The position numbers and the translations under genes are program-made. Below are positions 34,460 through 44,225 of a stretch of DNA of 64,000 bases, piece by piece (the stretch's first letter is position 1; each line of letters begins with the position of its first letter). The stretch is from positions 129,461,989 to 129,525,988 of the forward strand of contig CP136068.1 of assembly GCA_032622095.1 (NCBI GenBank), written 5' to 3'. This DNA comes from Siphonodentalium dalli (taxonomy: Eukaryota > Mollusca > Scaphopoda > Gadilida > Siphonodentaliidae). The notes beneath the pieces were generated by a model, which was not told the DNA's origin, made no database searches, and saw nothing but the letters and a program-made list of their open reading frames with translations.

Positions 34460-34666
34460 ATGGCTACAGAAACAAATCACAAACCATATAGAGGGAAGCA
34501 TGATTATGATGATGAACCTAACATATCTGATTGGGAAACAAATTGGTTTCCAGGATGGCTAAAGCGGTATATACCTAAACTATATTGGACCAAAGAGAGA
34601 AAATTTCTAGTCTGTAGCATGGGTATATTGTTCTATTATTTCATTATTCATCCATATTTAACATGA
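34460..34666 (+). CDS. Small single-pass membrane protein
   Basis: The frame has 68 residues. A polar N-terminal half with aromatic residues ('DWETNWFPGWLKRY') precedes a C-terminal hydrophobic segment ('FLVCSMGILFYYFIIHPYL', about residues 49-67). It could be a tail-anchored protein. It lies immediately downstream of a TATA box and before the polymerase. I do not recognise a family. A role in virion membranes or egress would be speculation. Confidence 0.65.
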   Translation: MATETNHKPYRGKHDYDDEPNISDWETNWFPGWLKRYIPKLYWTKERKFLVCSMGILFYYFIIHPYLT

Positions 34667-34919
34667 TTATATTCTATAGCCTGTATATAACCTTCTATTT
34701 GTTGTAACATGTGTGTTTAGTATTATGATACCATCATTAATTTATGTAAAATGTATATTATATTGTATTCAATGTAACATATGTATGTTAATTTGATTCT
34801 TATCAATGCTACAATTCAAATAAATATGGTACAGCTATTAAGTTGTTGTTTCATTCCAATCTCCAATGGGGAAATTCACTCGACATAATATGTAACTGTT
34901 TCTTGTTCATATTTCAAAT

Positions 34920-37900
34920 TTGAGATCTTTCTCATGTGTTATGGATTGGAACAATACTATAGACAAGCTATATTCTGAAATTAATTCTGAGGACTTAGCT
35001 TGTGTTGAAAATGTTACAGATGAACAATTCCTAATTAATCTGAGAGAGATAACTGTGAATGATGACCAACAACCGACCACAACCCATTTGTCAACGGGGG
35101 CACAGAACACCAAACAGTTTAAATGTGATAAATGTGAGAAAAGTTATTCATGTCATGGAAGTCTTAAGAGACATACATCTACTATACATGATGGTGCTAC
35201 TTACATTTGTGATATATGTTCCGGGGCTTACAAATCTTCATATACTCTGCAAAGACATAAGAAAAATATTCATAATATTCAGAAGCGAAAGATAAAGGAT
35301 TCATTGGGAACAAAACGCAGTAAGACTGGCCAAAACACAGAATCAGTGAGAAACATACAAGATGAAGTTATTGCTTCAACATCTTCAGGACAATCTGATA
35401 CACAGGAAAAAGATAACAATATGTTAGAATCCCACACCAGTAAGAAGATATCAGCTCTTGGTGGCTTGGCTAAAGTGTATGAAATTGAACCGGAACTGAA
35501 TGCCACTGAATCCAGTGATTTAATAGTATTTTACTCTAAATTCTACACACAGATACTTTCAATTCTAAAGGACAACTTATACAACAAGTCTGGAATAAAA
35601 TGGTATTTGAATTCAAAAGTAGTTATGATGAGGATGAAACTCGATGAAGAATTAGAAACATGTCATACACATTTCAGAAGTCAAATATATGCCTGTTATC
35701 ATGTACATGAATTATGTAATGAGCAATTTGATGATGCTTTCCAGAAAATGTATCAATCATTCACTCAGTTTCTTTTCAAAGGTAGTGGTTGGAGGTTAAA
35801 AATCATAAATTCTCTTGAGATTTGTATTGCTGTTTATAAACCATTGGAAGGTTCTAGTTTCATTCCAACACCCAAGAAATTGGCTCATAGTGCTTCACTC
35901 GTAAATATTGTTAACACTGACAATTTATGTTTTGTATATTCAGTTTTGGCAAGTTTACATCCTCAAAAACATGCTAAGAACAGAGTGAGCAATTATGTTG
36001 ACTATTTAAAGAATCTGAATTTGAATGGTTTAACATTTCCATTAAAGTTGAATCAGATTGAACAATTCGAAAAACAAAATGATTTGTCTGTGAATGTATT
36101 TGGATATGAAGACGAAGAAATTTTCCCTTTACACATCACTAAAAACATTTTCTCAGAAAATATGAAATTGGTTAATTTACTTTTACTCACTAATGACGAA
36201 AAAAAACATTATGTATGTGTAAACAATTTGGACAGATTTCTCTATTCATCTTTTAAAAGAAAGGGGGTAAGACACTATCATACCTGTCCATTTTGTTTGT
36301 TTGGGTTCACCACTAAGGAAATTAAAATCAGACATATGTATGATTGTAGAAATTACAAAATGCAAAAAGTAACACTTCCTTCAGAGAATGATAAAATATT
36401 ACAATTCAAAGATTATGGGAAGCAAACTAGAATCCCGTTTTGTATCTATGCAGATTTTGAGTGTTTTAGTGAACCAATAAACGTGTGTAAACCAAATCCT
36501 GATAAGACATCAACAACAGCATATTCAAATTTGATCCCTTGCAGTTATGCTATCAAAAGGGTGTGTAGCGAAGATGAATCATTTACCAAAGAAACATATG
36601 TATATAAATCTGATGAAAACTTGGTTGAACATTTTCTTCACACCCTCATTGAAGAACAACATGAAATACGTTCTATATTAAATGATGAAAAACAAATGGT
36701 TATATGTGCAGAGGAAGAGAGAATATTTCAAAATACAAAATATTGCCCATTATGTAGAGTTAAATTCACAGAAGAAGTAAAAAAAGTTAGAGATCATTCG
36801 CATCTCACCGGGAATTTTTTTAATGCACTTTGTAATAGGTGTAATTTGCAAAGGAAACCACCTAAATTCATACCAGTAATTTTTCACAATTTAAAAAGAT
36901 TTGATGCTCACATAATATGTCAAGCCATTGGATTGTTTAAGCAGGAAGACATTTTCTGTATTCCAAGCAATATGGAGAATTATATTTCATTCTCATTGGG
37001 TAATTTAAGATTTATTGATAGCTATCAGTTTTTGAATGCATCATTGGCAAATTTAGTTGAAAACCTAAAACAGGAAACTGGATATAATTTTCCATTTCTT
37101 AAAAATGATGGATTTACAGACTATCAATGTCAATTGCTATGTAGAAAAAATGTTTATCCATATGATTACATGAAAAGTAGTCAACAATTCAAAGAAAACG
37201 AATTACCATCAAAAGAATTTTTCTACAACAAACTTACTGATGAACACATTTCTGATAATGATTATGAACATGCTCAAAAAGTTTGGAATGAATTCAACAT
37301 GACAACTTTGGAAGAATTTCATGATATATATCTCAGAACTGATGTATGCCTGTTGGCTTGTTGTTTCGAAAAATTTAGAGATATGTGCTTGTCTTTCTTC
37401 AAATTAGATCCTTTATTCTATTATACAGTTCCTGGACTAAGCTGGAATGCTATGTTGAAAAAAACTGGTGTCAAGTTAGATCTTTTAACAGATTATGAAA
37501 TGTTTATTTTCTGTGAGAAAGGTATACGAGGAGGTGTTGCCTGTATATCACATAGGTATGCTAAAGCTAATAATCACTTGATTCCTGATCAATATGATGA
37601 TAGTAAACCTTCAAGCTATATAATAAATTGGGACATGAATAATCTGTATGGTTGGGCACTCAGTCAAAAATTACCCAAGTCAAATTTTGCATGGTTGAGT
37701 GACGATGAGATTGCAAGCCTGGATATAAACGATCTCGGTGATGATGATGATATTGGATATATTTTAGAAGTATCATTGGAGTATCCCCCAGATTTACATG
37801 ATGAACATAATTGCTACCCCTTGGCACCCGAAAAAATAACTTGTAAATTCGATGAATTATCACCCTTATCACAGCACCAATGGGAACACCTACATTCTTT

Positions 37901-38879
37901 GGGATATGCTCCTACATTGGGTGAAAAATTGACTCCAAATCTCAATGATAAGCAAAATTATGTGGTTCATTATAGAAATTTAAAATTCTATTTAGAAATG
38001 GGAATGAAAATGATAAAAATTCATCGAGGAATTAAAATTGAACAGTCAGCTTGGATAAAACCATACATTGATTTCAATACATCTAAACGAGCTCTGGCAA
38101 AGAATGACTATATTAGAAATTTCCATAAGCTCTTAAATAACTCCATATTTGGAAAAAGTATGGAGTCGCTGCGCAAAAGACGTAACATAACATTAATTCA
38201 TCAGGAAAAGAAGTTAAAAAAATATATTTCCAAATCATCTTTCATGAGTTTCAAAATTTTCAATGAAGATCTTGTTGCTGCAGAGTGTCAAAAAGTTAAC
38301 CTCAAAATGTATAAGCCAGTTTATGTTGGTATGGCAGTTTTAGACTTATCTAAACTACTCATGTATCAGTATCATTATGGATATGTGAGACATATTTACG
38401 GTACAAAGGCTCGTCTGCTGTTTACTGATACAGATTCATTGGTGTACAAAATAGAAACCGAAAATATCTATCGAGATATGAAGTTTAACATGCAATGTTT
38501 TGATACAAGTAATTATCCAACTGATCATGATCTTTATTCAGAAAATAACAAGAGTAAGGTGGGTATAATGAAAGATGAAAGTATTGGTGTTCCCATTTCA
38601 GAATTTGTTGGTTTACAGGCAAAAACATATTCATATTTATATGGTAATAAAAGCAAGCAAACTGCTAAAGGAATACCAAAAAGTTCAAAGTTGAGACATG
38701 AACAATATTGTGAAAGTCTATTTAATGATAATATGTGCATGACAAAATCAAAACGCATTTTGAATAAAAAACATCATTTGTTCTGTGCCACAGTTAGCAA
38801 GAGAGCACTCTGCTCTTTTGATTCTAAGAGATATGTCTTAGAAGATGGTATTTCTACATTGAGTCATGGTCACTGGTGA
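34920..38879 (+). CDS. POLB: Family B DNA polymerase of protein-primed (Polinton) type with N-terminal C2H2 fingers
   Basis: The protein has 1,319 residues. Two C2H2 fingers lie at about 67-90 and 96-119 (C-x2-C...H-x4-H). The proofreading exonuclease motifs are D-F-E (about 512-514), H-N-L-K-R-F-D-A-H (about 656-664) and Y-L-R-T-D-V (Asp about 808). Between ExoI and ExoII is a Zn-binding 'CPLC...RDHSHLTG...CNRCN' segment (about 609-640), common in Polinton polymerases. The polymerase motifs are D-M-N-N-L-Y-G (Asp905), N-N-S-I-F-G-K (about 1,074-1,080) and D-T-D-S-L (1,170-1,174). All catalytic residues are present and the frame is open. It would replicate the linear element from a terminal protein. 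An alternative start is Met8. AATAAA overlaps the stop (about 38,878), and the gene converges with the minus-strand gene ending at 39,048. Confidence 0.95.
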   Translation: MRSFSCVMDWNNTIDKLYSEINSEDLACVENVTDEQFLINLREITVNDDQQPTTTHLSTGAQNTKQFKCDKCEKSYSCHGSLKRHTSTIHDGATYICDICSGAYKSSYTLQRHKKNIHNIQKRKIKDSLGTKRSKTGQNTESVRNIQDEVIASTSSGQSDTQEKDNNMLESHTSKKISALGGLAKVYEIEPELNATESSDLIVFYSKFYTQILSILKDNLYNKSGIKWYLNSKVVMMRMKLDEELETCHTHFRSQIYACYHVHELCNEQFDDAFQKMYQSFTQFLFKGSGWRLKIINSLEICIAVYKPLEGSSFIPTPKKLAHSASLVNIVNTDNLCFVYSVLASLHPQKHAKNRVSNYVDYLKNLNLNGLTFPLKLNQIEQFEKQNDLSVNVFGYEDEEIFPLHITKNIFSENMKLVNLLLLTNDEKKHYVCVNNLDRFLYSSFKRKGVRHYHTCPFCLFGFTTKEIKIRHMYDCRNYKMQKVTLPSENDKILQFKDYGKQTRIPFCIYADFECFSEPINVCKPNPDKTSTTAYSNLIPCSYAIKRVCSEDESFTKETYVYKSDENLVEHFLHTLIEEQHEIRSILNDEKQMVICAEEERIFQNTKYCPLCRVKFTEEVKKVRDHSHLTGNFFNALCNRCNLQRKPPKFIPVIFHNLKRFDAHIICQAIGLFKQEDIFCIPSNMENYISFSLGNLRFIDSYQFLNASLANLVENLKQETGYNFPFLKNDGFTDYQCQLLCRKNVYPYDYMKSSQQFKENELPSKEFFYNKLTDEHISDNDYEHAQKVWNEFNMTTLEEFHDIYLRTDVCLLACCFEKFRDMCLSFFKLDPLFYYTVPGLSWNAMLKKTGVKLDLLTDYEMFIFCEKGIRGGVACISHRYAKANNHLIPDQYDDSKPSSYIINWDMNNLYGWALSQKLPKSNFAWLSDDEIASLDINDLGDDDDIGYILEVSLEYPPDLHDEHNCYPLAPEKITCKFDELSPLSQHQWEHLHSLGYAPTLGEKLTPNLNDKQNYVVHYRNLKFYLEMGMKMIKIHRGIKIEQSAWIKPYIDFNTSKRALAKNDYIRNFHKLLNNSIFGKSMESLRKRRNITLIHQEKKLKKYISKSSFMSFKIFNEDLVAAECQKVNLKMYKPVYVGMAVLDLSKLLMYQYHYGYVRHIYGTKARLLFTDTDSLVYKIETENIYRDMKFNMQCFDTSNYPTDHDLYSENNKSKVGIMKDESIGVPISEFVGLQAKTYSYLYGNKSKQTAKGIPKSSKLRHEQYCESLFNDNMCMTKSKRILNKKHHLFCATVSKRALCSFDSKRYVLEDGISTLSHGHW

Positions 38880-39047
38880 ATAAATGAAAGTTGTTTTGAA
38901 TAGTAATTGTTTTCAGAGAATGTTTTTGTTACATTGTATTTTGATTAAACATGTATTTTATGTTTTGATTTATTTATACAATATCATTGCTATCTAAAAA
39001 AAAATTAATTATTTGTTTGCTTATTTCATTTCGAATAAATATATTGT

Positions 39048-39747
39048 TCACCAATTTTTTGTTTGATCCTCTTCTGCGGACGAAGCCGATGATGACGATT
39101 CAATAATCTGGGCTATCCTTCTCTTTCTCTGAAATAGAAGAACACTCACTTAATTTGGACATGCACATAGTTAACTAGACAGAATATGAGAATATGATTT
39201 CAATAAATAATATGTATTAATTCAAAAACTGAGAGCTTTCTAATGAATGGCAACAAGCCATATTTCCCTTATCCAGATGTGCTGATTTATGATAATATAC
39301 AACCCCTGTTATTTACACTTTATTATATATATATATATATATATAAAAAATTGATGATATGATGTACTCAGATAAAACTTTAAATTATCTGATCACTTTC
39401 AAAAAGTAAATTTACTACTCTAATGTCTTTCATAGTGTGTACTTAATGTATAATAAAATGAGACTTACAGTAGTTTCCATTACAACTTTTTTCGCCATAG
39501 ACGCCAAAGTTGGGACTTTATTCTTTATTGCAGTGAACTGAAATCAATTAATGAAAATAATACATTTTAATGGTCAAACAATATCCCTCAATAGTCATAA
39601 ATTGCATTAGAAGCTATCTTACCTAATTACAATCAATTTATCGATTCTTCTTATATCGTTATATACATTGTAAAAAAAAAAAAAAAAAAAAAAAAATAAA
39701 AACAAATTCCCAATGGTACACATGTGAAAAGAAAAAAAAAATATATA

Positions 39748-39803
<56 letters not shown>

Positions 39804-42800
39804 TAAACAAAAATAACAACATACCTTTTCTTCTCCTTTTTTTTGTTCCGGATCCAGATCTGCACTTGAACATGCAGCCTATAAGAAGAGCATAGTGAAA
39901 ATATATTCATTAAAGCCTGTTATTGTTTTTTCAAAAAATAAATAAATAAAATGCACTCATGTAATAATCGGTTTTGTGAGCATTATAATTATGCACCATA
40001 TAGTTACATTGAAGTCATACAAACATAGAACATGTACCATAGACAAATTAATCCCAACAATTAAGCAAATAAAACAGATATTTGCATAGCATTAAACAGA
40101 ACAGAGTGTTTAGCTTTATATCATTTTTTTTTTATTCTTCAATATAGTATAAATAAAGAGCGTTTGATTCAAGTGTTTTGAAATATTTAAATACATGTTG
40201 GAAGTGTAGAGTGATCAATGAAATATTATTTGAAAAAAATAAAATGATATAAAGCTGAGCTTATGATATGGAAAACAGAATACTCACTGTATTTTTTTAT
40301 GCAATGCCTCTCAGTTCACCTGCTTGTAATGGAACAGCAAGGTTTATTCTGGCCTGTATATTAAAACAAAAACAAAATATTGCTTAGTACATATATATAT
40401 GCAACAACTTTGTATGGTGTATTAATTCCAATCAAGCATATATTTTGTATAGAATTGAATAAAAAAAATAGAGCATTCATTGTTATTCTATTCTTGATGG
40501 GAAGAATAAAGAGCGTTTAGCAGCGTCTATGAAGTATAGGGGAAAAGAAAAAATGAATATTTCATGCATTTGATTATTGTGAATATAAAACATTTAAAAA
40601 AAAAAAAAATAATAATAATTTAAGTAAACAATAACAAACAAAAAATATGTTAAATATTTAAAAAAAATTATCAAGATATAAATAAACTTACAGCATTGTC
40701 TTGCGGTCGTCTTGGCTCGACAGCTTGATTGGGACCCACGACAAAGTTGCATTTGGCCTGTTGATAGGGAAAAAAGAACAAAATAAAACACCAATTTTAT
40801 ATATATATAAATACAACAACAATGTTTATTATTTGATATTAACTAAAAAATAGACATTTATTCTCATTCTAAAAATTGAGCTACAGTTTATTTGACATTG
40901 CAAACTGTTAGAGTTATCCCCCCCCCCCCCATCGCTACGCTGAGCAGTGAGGGCGCTGTTTGCACCGGTGCAGGAATTGTTCATGGAACAGGAAGTGCAA
41001 TTATCGATAAGCTTGTTCCGAGTTTACAATCGAGAAGACCCGGATATTTTCAATTGCGTAGTTGCAACAATAATGATGTCTTCGCTACTTTTAGTCGTTA
41101 TATTCACAGTTTTGGTTGCAAATGTGTCTTCTGAGACTTGTTTTGCAGAGGGCATTGTTTATAGGTGTACGTCACGGATTGAAATAGAAAGTGACCAACT
41201 AGATATACATGTTTTGATTGTGGAAAATGCACAGAAAGAAGTCGGCGCTGATTTGTTGATTTCAAGGAAATTTCTCCCGAACTTGAAGATCATTAATTTG
41301 CTTGGTGACGACATCAATTGCGGTGATTTGGCAGAGTCTATCGAAGATTATGAATTAACAGTAAACGGGGGAGTATGTCAAAATGTAAGTAATTTTATTT
41401 TATCATTTTTAGGAGGATGTTAATTGATAGATTTTTTTTTTATATAGGTATTTATTATTTTTGTTTTCATATAAATCTCTGCATCAAATATTTATGAGTG
41501 TTACGTTGTACAGTATTGAAAACAATACACATTTATCTGTCTGTTCGGTTAACGAATTTATATATATATATTTTTTCCATTTTAATGTTGATTTTATTTA
41601 GACAAAAAGCTCTTTATTGTTTTACTGAAAAAAGATTTGTTTATTGTGTTGGAGGTTAGATGCTGAACTCACAAAATAGATTTCTCGCAAGATGACAGCA
41701 ATATGTATGATATGGTGGTTTCGAACTCTAGCGGTAATACATTCGATGACTTCATGTAGTTACTAACTATGAACAAAACAAGTGTCCAATGACACTACAG
41801 TGTTTTTGCTGTTCGGCTCGCGGTGTCAGAGTTTGTAACTGCAGTTGAACACCGCGGCAAGTGCACCATGGCCGAATGTCAAGTACAACGGCCAAGCGGC
41901 AAGTACACCATGGCCGAATGTCAAGTACAATGGGGGCCCAAATGACATGTACACCGTGGTTATATTTCTGGTTTGTATTGTCTTTTTTTTCTTTTCATTT
42001 TTTCATTTTAATGATTGTAATAGTACACAACTATGATAAGTTTATTTATTATGTTTTTGTTTTTTGTTTACAGACAGCTACTGTTAAGTTGATATCGACC
42101 TTGTTGCTGCCATCGACCATGCCTAGTGATACAATGTCATCCACCAGAACATTCAGAACCATATCAACCACAACTGAAATTCCGACATCACTTGTTGACT
42201 TGGATTCAGAGAAATCTACATTGGGTAGTGCCATTACTGTTTTACAAGGTAATTACATTGTTTTCAATTTGTTTTTGTTTTTTTATTCTCATTGAGAAAA
42301 CATTTCGGTTAGACTTGAAATGTGTTTATAAAATTCTAGACAAACACTTTGAGATTATCTGATTACAACAACAACATCTATGGATCATGTTGTATGAAAC
42401 AGTAACTTTCACTACAATTGTAGTCAACATTTTCAATGCTACTGAAATTAAACCGGGGTTGATCTTTTACATATATTGCCTAAACTACAACAGACACTGA
42501 GTCAATTAATTGATGTGTAGTTATGTTTTCATTGTAGTTAAACATGCATCGCTAGTCATTTGCGGTGGTGTGACAACCAAGTTCCATGATACAGCATTCA
42601 AATTGTGCACACATGAATGTTTTTTTTTTTTTTTTTTTTTCCTTAAAATTGTGTGCACATGAATGATTTTTAGCATTGTCTTTAATTACAGGACCTTGGG
42701 ATGTAGTAAATTACATCATGATCTTGATGACATCCATTGTCGGAGCCCTAATGATCCTAATGATTATATGCATATGTCAACGAAGGAGAAGAAATCGAAC

Positions 42801-44084
42801 CACTATTAATCAAGCAGATGATTTTGAAAATGTACACTATGAGATACCGCTACAAAGCAGTCATTATGATTAATATTTTTCTTTAAAGGTCCACTTATTT
42901 TTTCAAATTAATTCCCATATTACATTATATAAAATAATTTGGAATTGAATATATAATTTGAAAGAGAAATACCCCAACAACATATTGTATTATCAACTCA
43001 GTCAGTATAATAAAATTGGTCAATGTAGGGTGATTAACTCTATATATGTCTATTAATGATAGAGTTGCTCTTCCTTTACCATTGATACAAAAACAAAAAA
43101 AAATGAATTCTGTTACATTCTGATATCTGAAAGAGATACAGCTGTTTCAAATACGATGAATTATAGTATGCTAATCATATTTTATGTCATAGATTGTTAT
43201 TAAAATCGAAAAATTAAGTGGACCTTTAATTGATGTTTCTATTTCAGTTCATCTTTTCTTGCTAATTTAATCTAATGCTATTATTCTACATTTTTACTTA
43301 TCAAAATTAAAACAAATGTTATTAGTTAGTGTAATAATGACAGTTAGCATTGTTTGAAATTTCAGGCTTCCATAGGCATATTAAATTATAATTTTCTTTA
43401 ATTATGGAAATAAATTAAAGAAGAAAAGTTAAAATAATATATACCACATTAAAACCATAAACAAACAAAACAAAATGATTAGACCAGATATTTGTACATT
43501 TGTATAAAATAGCAAGGAAAGCATGATCTGTTCTGTTGGTGTATAAATTGATTTAGCTTTATTATTATTTTTTTTTTTTTGTGTCTATTTTATTTTTGTT
43601 AGGTGCTGTCATTATGGTATTGATTGCAGTTGTACAACAAGTGGAACAACTATTGAGAGAATTTGTGAGGACCTTTACAACAAATATGACTAATCAAATA
43701 AGAAAGAACATGAATATGAAAAAAATGAAGCATTATAGGCTATACAAATATATCAAAAGAGTTTTGAATCCTCCTAGAAGATCTAATAGATGTAGGAAAT
43801 CTCCAGAAAGATATGGTTACAATTAGACTTACCTTATTCTCAAATTCTGCCTCCAATTCAGCCAGCTTTATGGTGGCTTCATATAATTCACCAAAGGCAA
43901 GTGGCAAATCTTTATATTCGTCATAAGAAAAAGATAGAGTCTTTCCTTTCGAGGCATCATTAAGATGTACCCATGTTTTGTTGGCCCACCTATTTAACTT
44001 TAGATATTTGTTATTTCCAAAGTGCATACGGTAGTAGGCATCACTGCCTTGCTGTATGAATTCCAGGGTTCTGCTTGGTGCCAT
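39048..44084 (-). CDS. Spliced minus-strand Polinton gene, PC4-like domain plus basic tail (five exons)
   Basis: Five exons read 5' to 3' on the minus strand: 44,084-43,833, 40,757-40,692, 39,878-39,825, 39,537-39,469 and 39,128-39,048. Their lengths are 252, 66, 54, 69 and 81 nt, so every junction is phase 0 and the total is 173 residues plus TGA. All donors are GTAAGT or GTATGT, and all acceptors are pyrimidine-rich and end in AG. Exon 1 (84 residues, 'YYRMHFGNNKYLKLNRWANK' onward) resembles the PC4 C-terminal domain, an ssDNA-binding fold found in transcription and replication factors. The last exon begins RKRR (possible nuclear signal) and ends in a Ser-rich acidic tail. A TATATA element and a CCAAT box lie upstream. 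The first intron (3.1 kb) contains a plus-strand gene. AATAAA on the minus strand lies near 38,970. The exon structure is strong; the PC4 call is moderate. Confidence 0.72.
39230..39275. repeat. Fragment of the palindromic TA-flanked MITE
   Basis: 'gagagctttc.aatgaatgg' followed by 'caacaagccatatttc' matches the arm sequence of the MITEs at 24,504, 26,401 and 53,360. It lies in the last intron of the minus-strand gene. Only an internal piece is present. Confidence 0.65.
39671..39800. repeat. Poly-A tract and (AT)n microsatellite
   Basis: A-run at about 39,671-39,697 and alternating AT at about 39,738-39,800, both within an intron of the minus-strand gene. Confidence 0.9.
40288..40353 (-). 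other. Duplicated 66-nt exon with internal stop (possible poison exon)
   Basis: On the minus strand this segment has an acceptor ('ttttaatatacag'), 66 nt and a GTGAGT donor. This is the same length and phase as the exon at 40,757-40,692, about 404 bp upstream in the gene. Both encode a start of the form A-(K/R)-x-N-(F/L)-x-V. This copy has TAA at its 19th codon (40,299-40,297). It is either a dead duplicate, an alternative last exon or a regulated poison exon. Confidence 0.55.
41073..42873 (+). CDS. Three-exon type I membrane protein nested in the antisense intron
   Basis: Exons 41,073-41,384, 42,074-42,248 and 42,692-42,873 (312, 175 and 182 nt) join in phase 0 and then phase 1, giving 222 residues and a stop. 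The junctions are GTAAGT...CAG and GTAATT...CAG. Exon 1 has a signal peptide (about residues 1-20) and a small ectodomain with four cysteines. Its 'FLPNLKIINLLGDDINC' stretch looks like a leucine-rich-repeat cap. Exon 2 is a Ser/Thr-rich, mucin-like stalk. Exon 3 has one transmembrane helix (about 167-190), a basic stop-transfer and a tail with Y-E-I-P-L and a final SHYD. The gene lies entirely inside the first intron of the minus-strand gene, in opposite orientation. An upstream in-frame extension exists, but Met at 41,073 or 41,076 gives the signal peptide. I know no Polinton family with this layout; a captured host receptor or a virion membrane protein are both possible. Confidence 0.68.
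41845..41960. repeat. Copy of the 'cattcggccatgg' minisatellite (reverse complement)
   Basis: About three units of 'aagt.caccatggccgaatgt' lie in intron 1 of the membrane-protein gene. They match the reverse complement of 1,832-2,075. Confidence 0.75.
43603..43826 (+). other. Possible alternative terminal exon of the membrane-protein gene
   Basis: A pyrimidine-rich acceptor ends at 43,602. Starting at 43,603 in phase 1, the sequence completes the same glycine codon left by the exon ending at 42,248 and stays open for about 75 codons to a stop at 43,826. It encodes a short hydrophobic start ('AVIMVLIAVV') and a long basic tail. It ends 6 bp before the first exon of the antisense gene. It could give a second C-terminus or be a relic. 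Confidence 0.4.
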
Positions 44085-44164
44085 TTTGGAAAATATAAAT
44101 TTTGATAAATTTTGAAAACAAATTTGAAGAGAGAATTCCGTACTGATTCTAAATTAAATTGAGA

Positions 44165-44225
44165 CCATATATAGTTTAGTTTGATAATTGAAGGTACGTG
44201 TCCTTAAATTATTATTGACCAATCA
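44165..44225 (-). promoter_or_regulatory. TATA and CCAAT elements of the minus-strand gene
   Basis: On the minus strand a TATATATGG box lies at 44,173-44,165, about 80 bp before the ATG at 44,084. A CCAAT box reads as ATTGG on the minus strand (CCAATCA at about 44,218-44,224 on plus). The arrangement is the same as that of the two plus-strand promoters. Confidence 0.5.
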
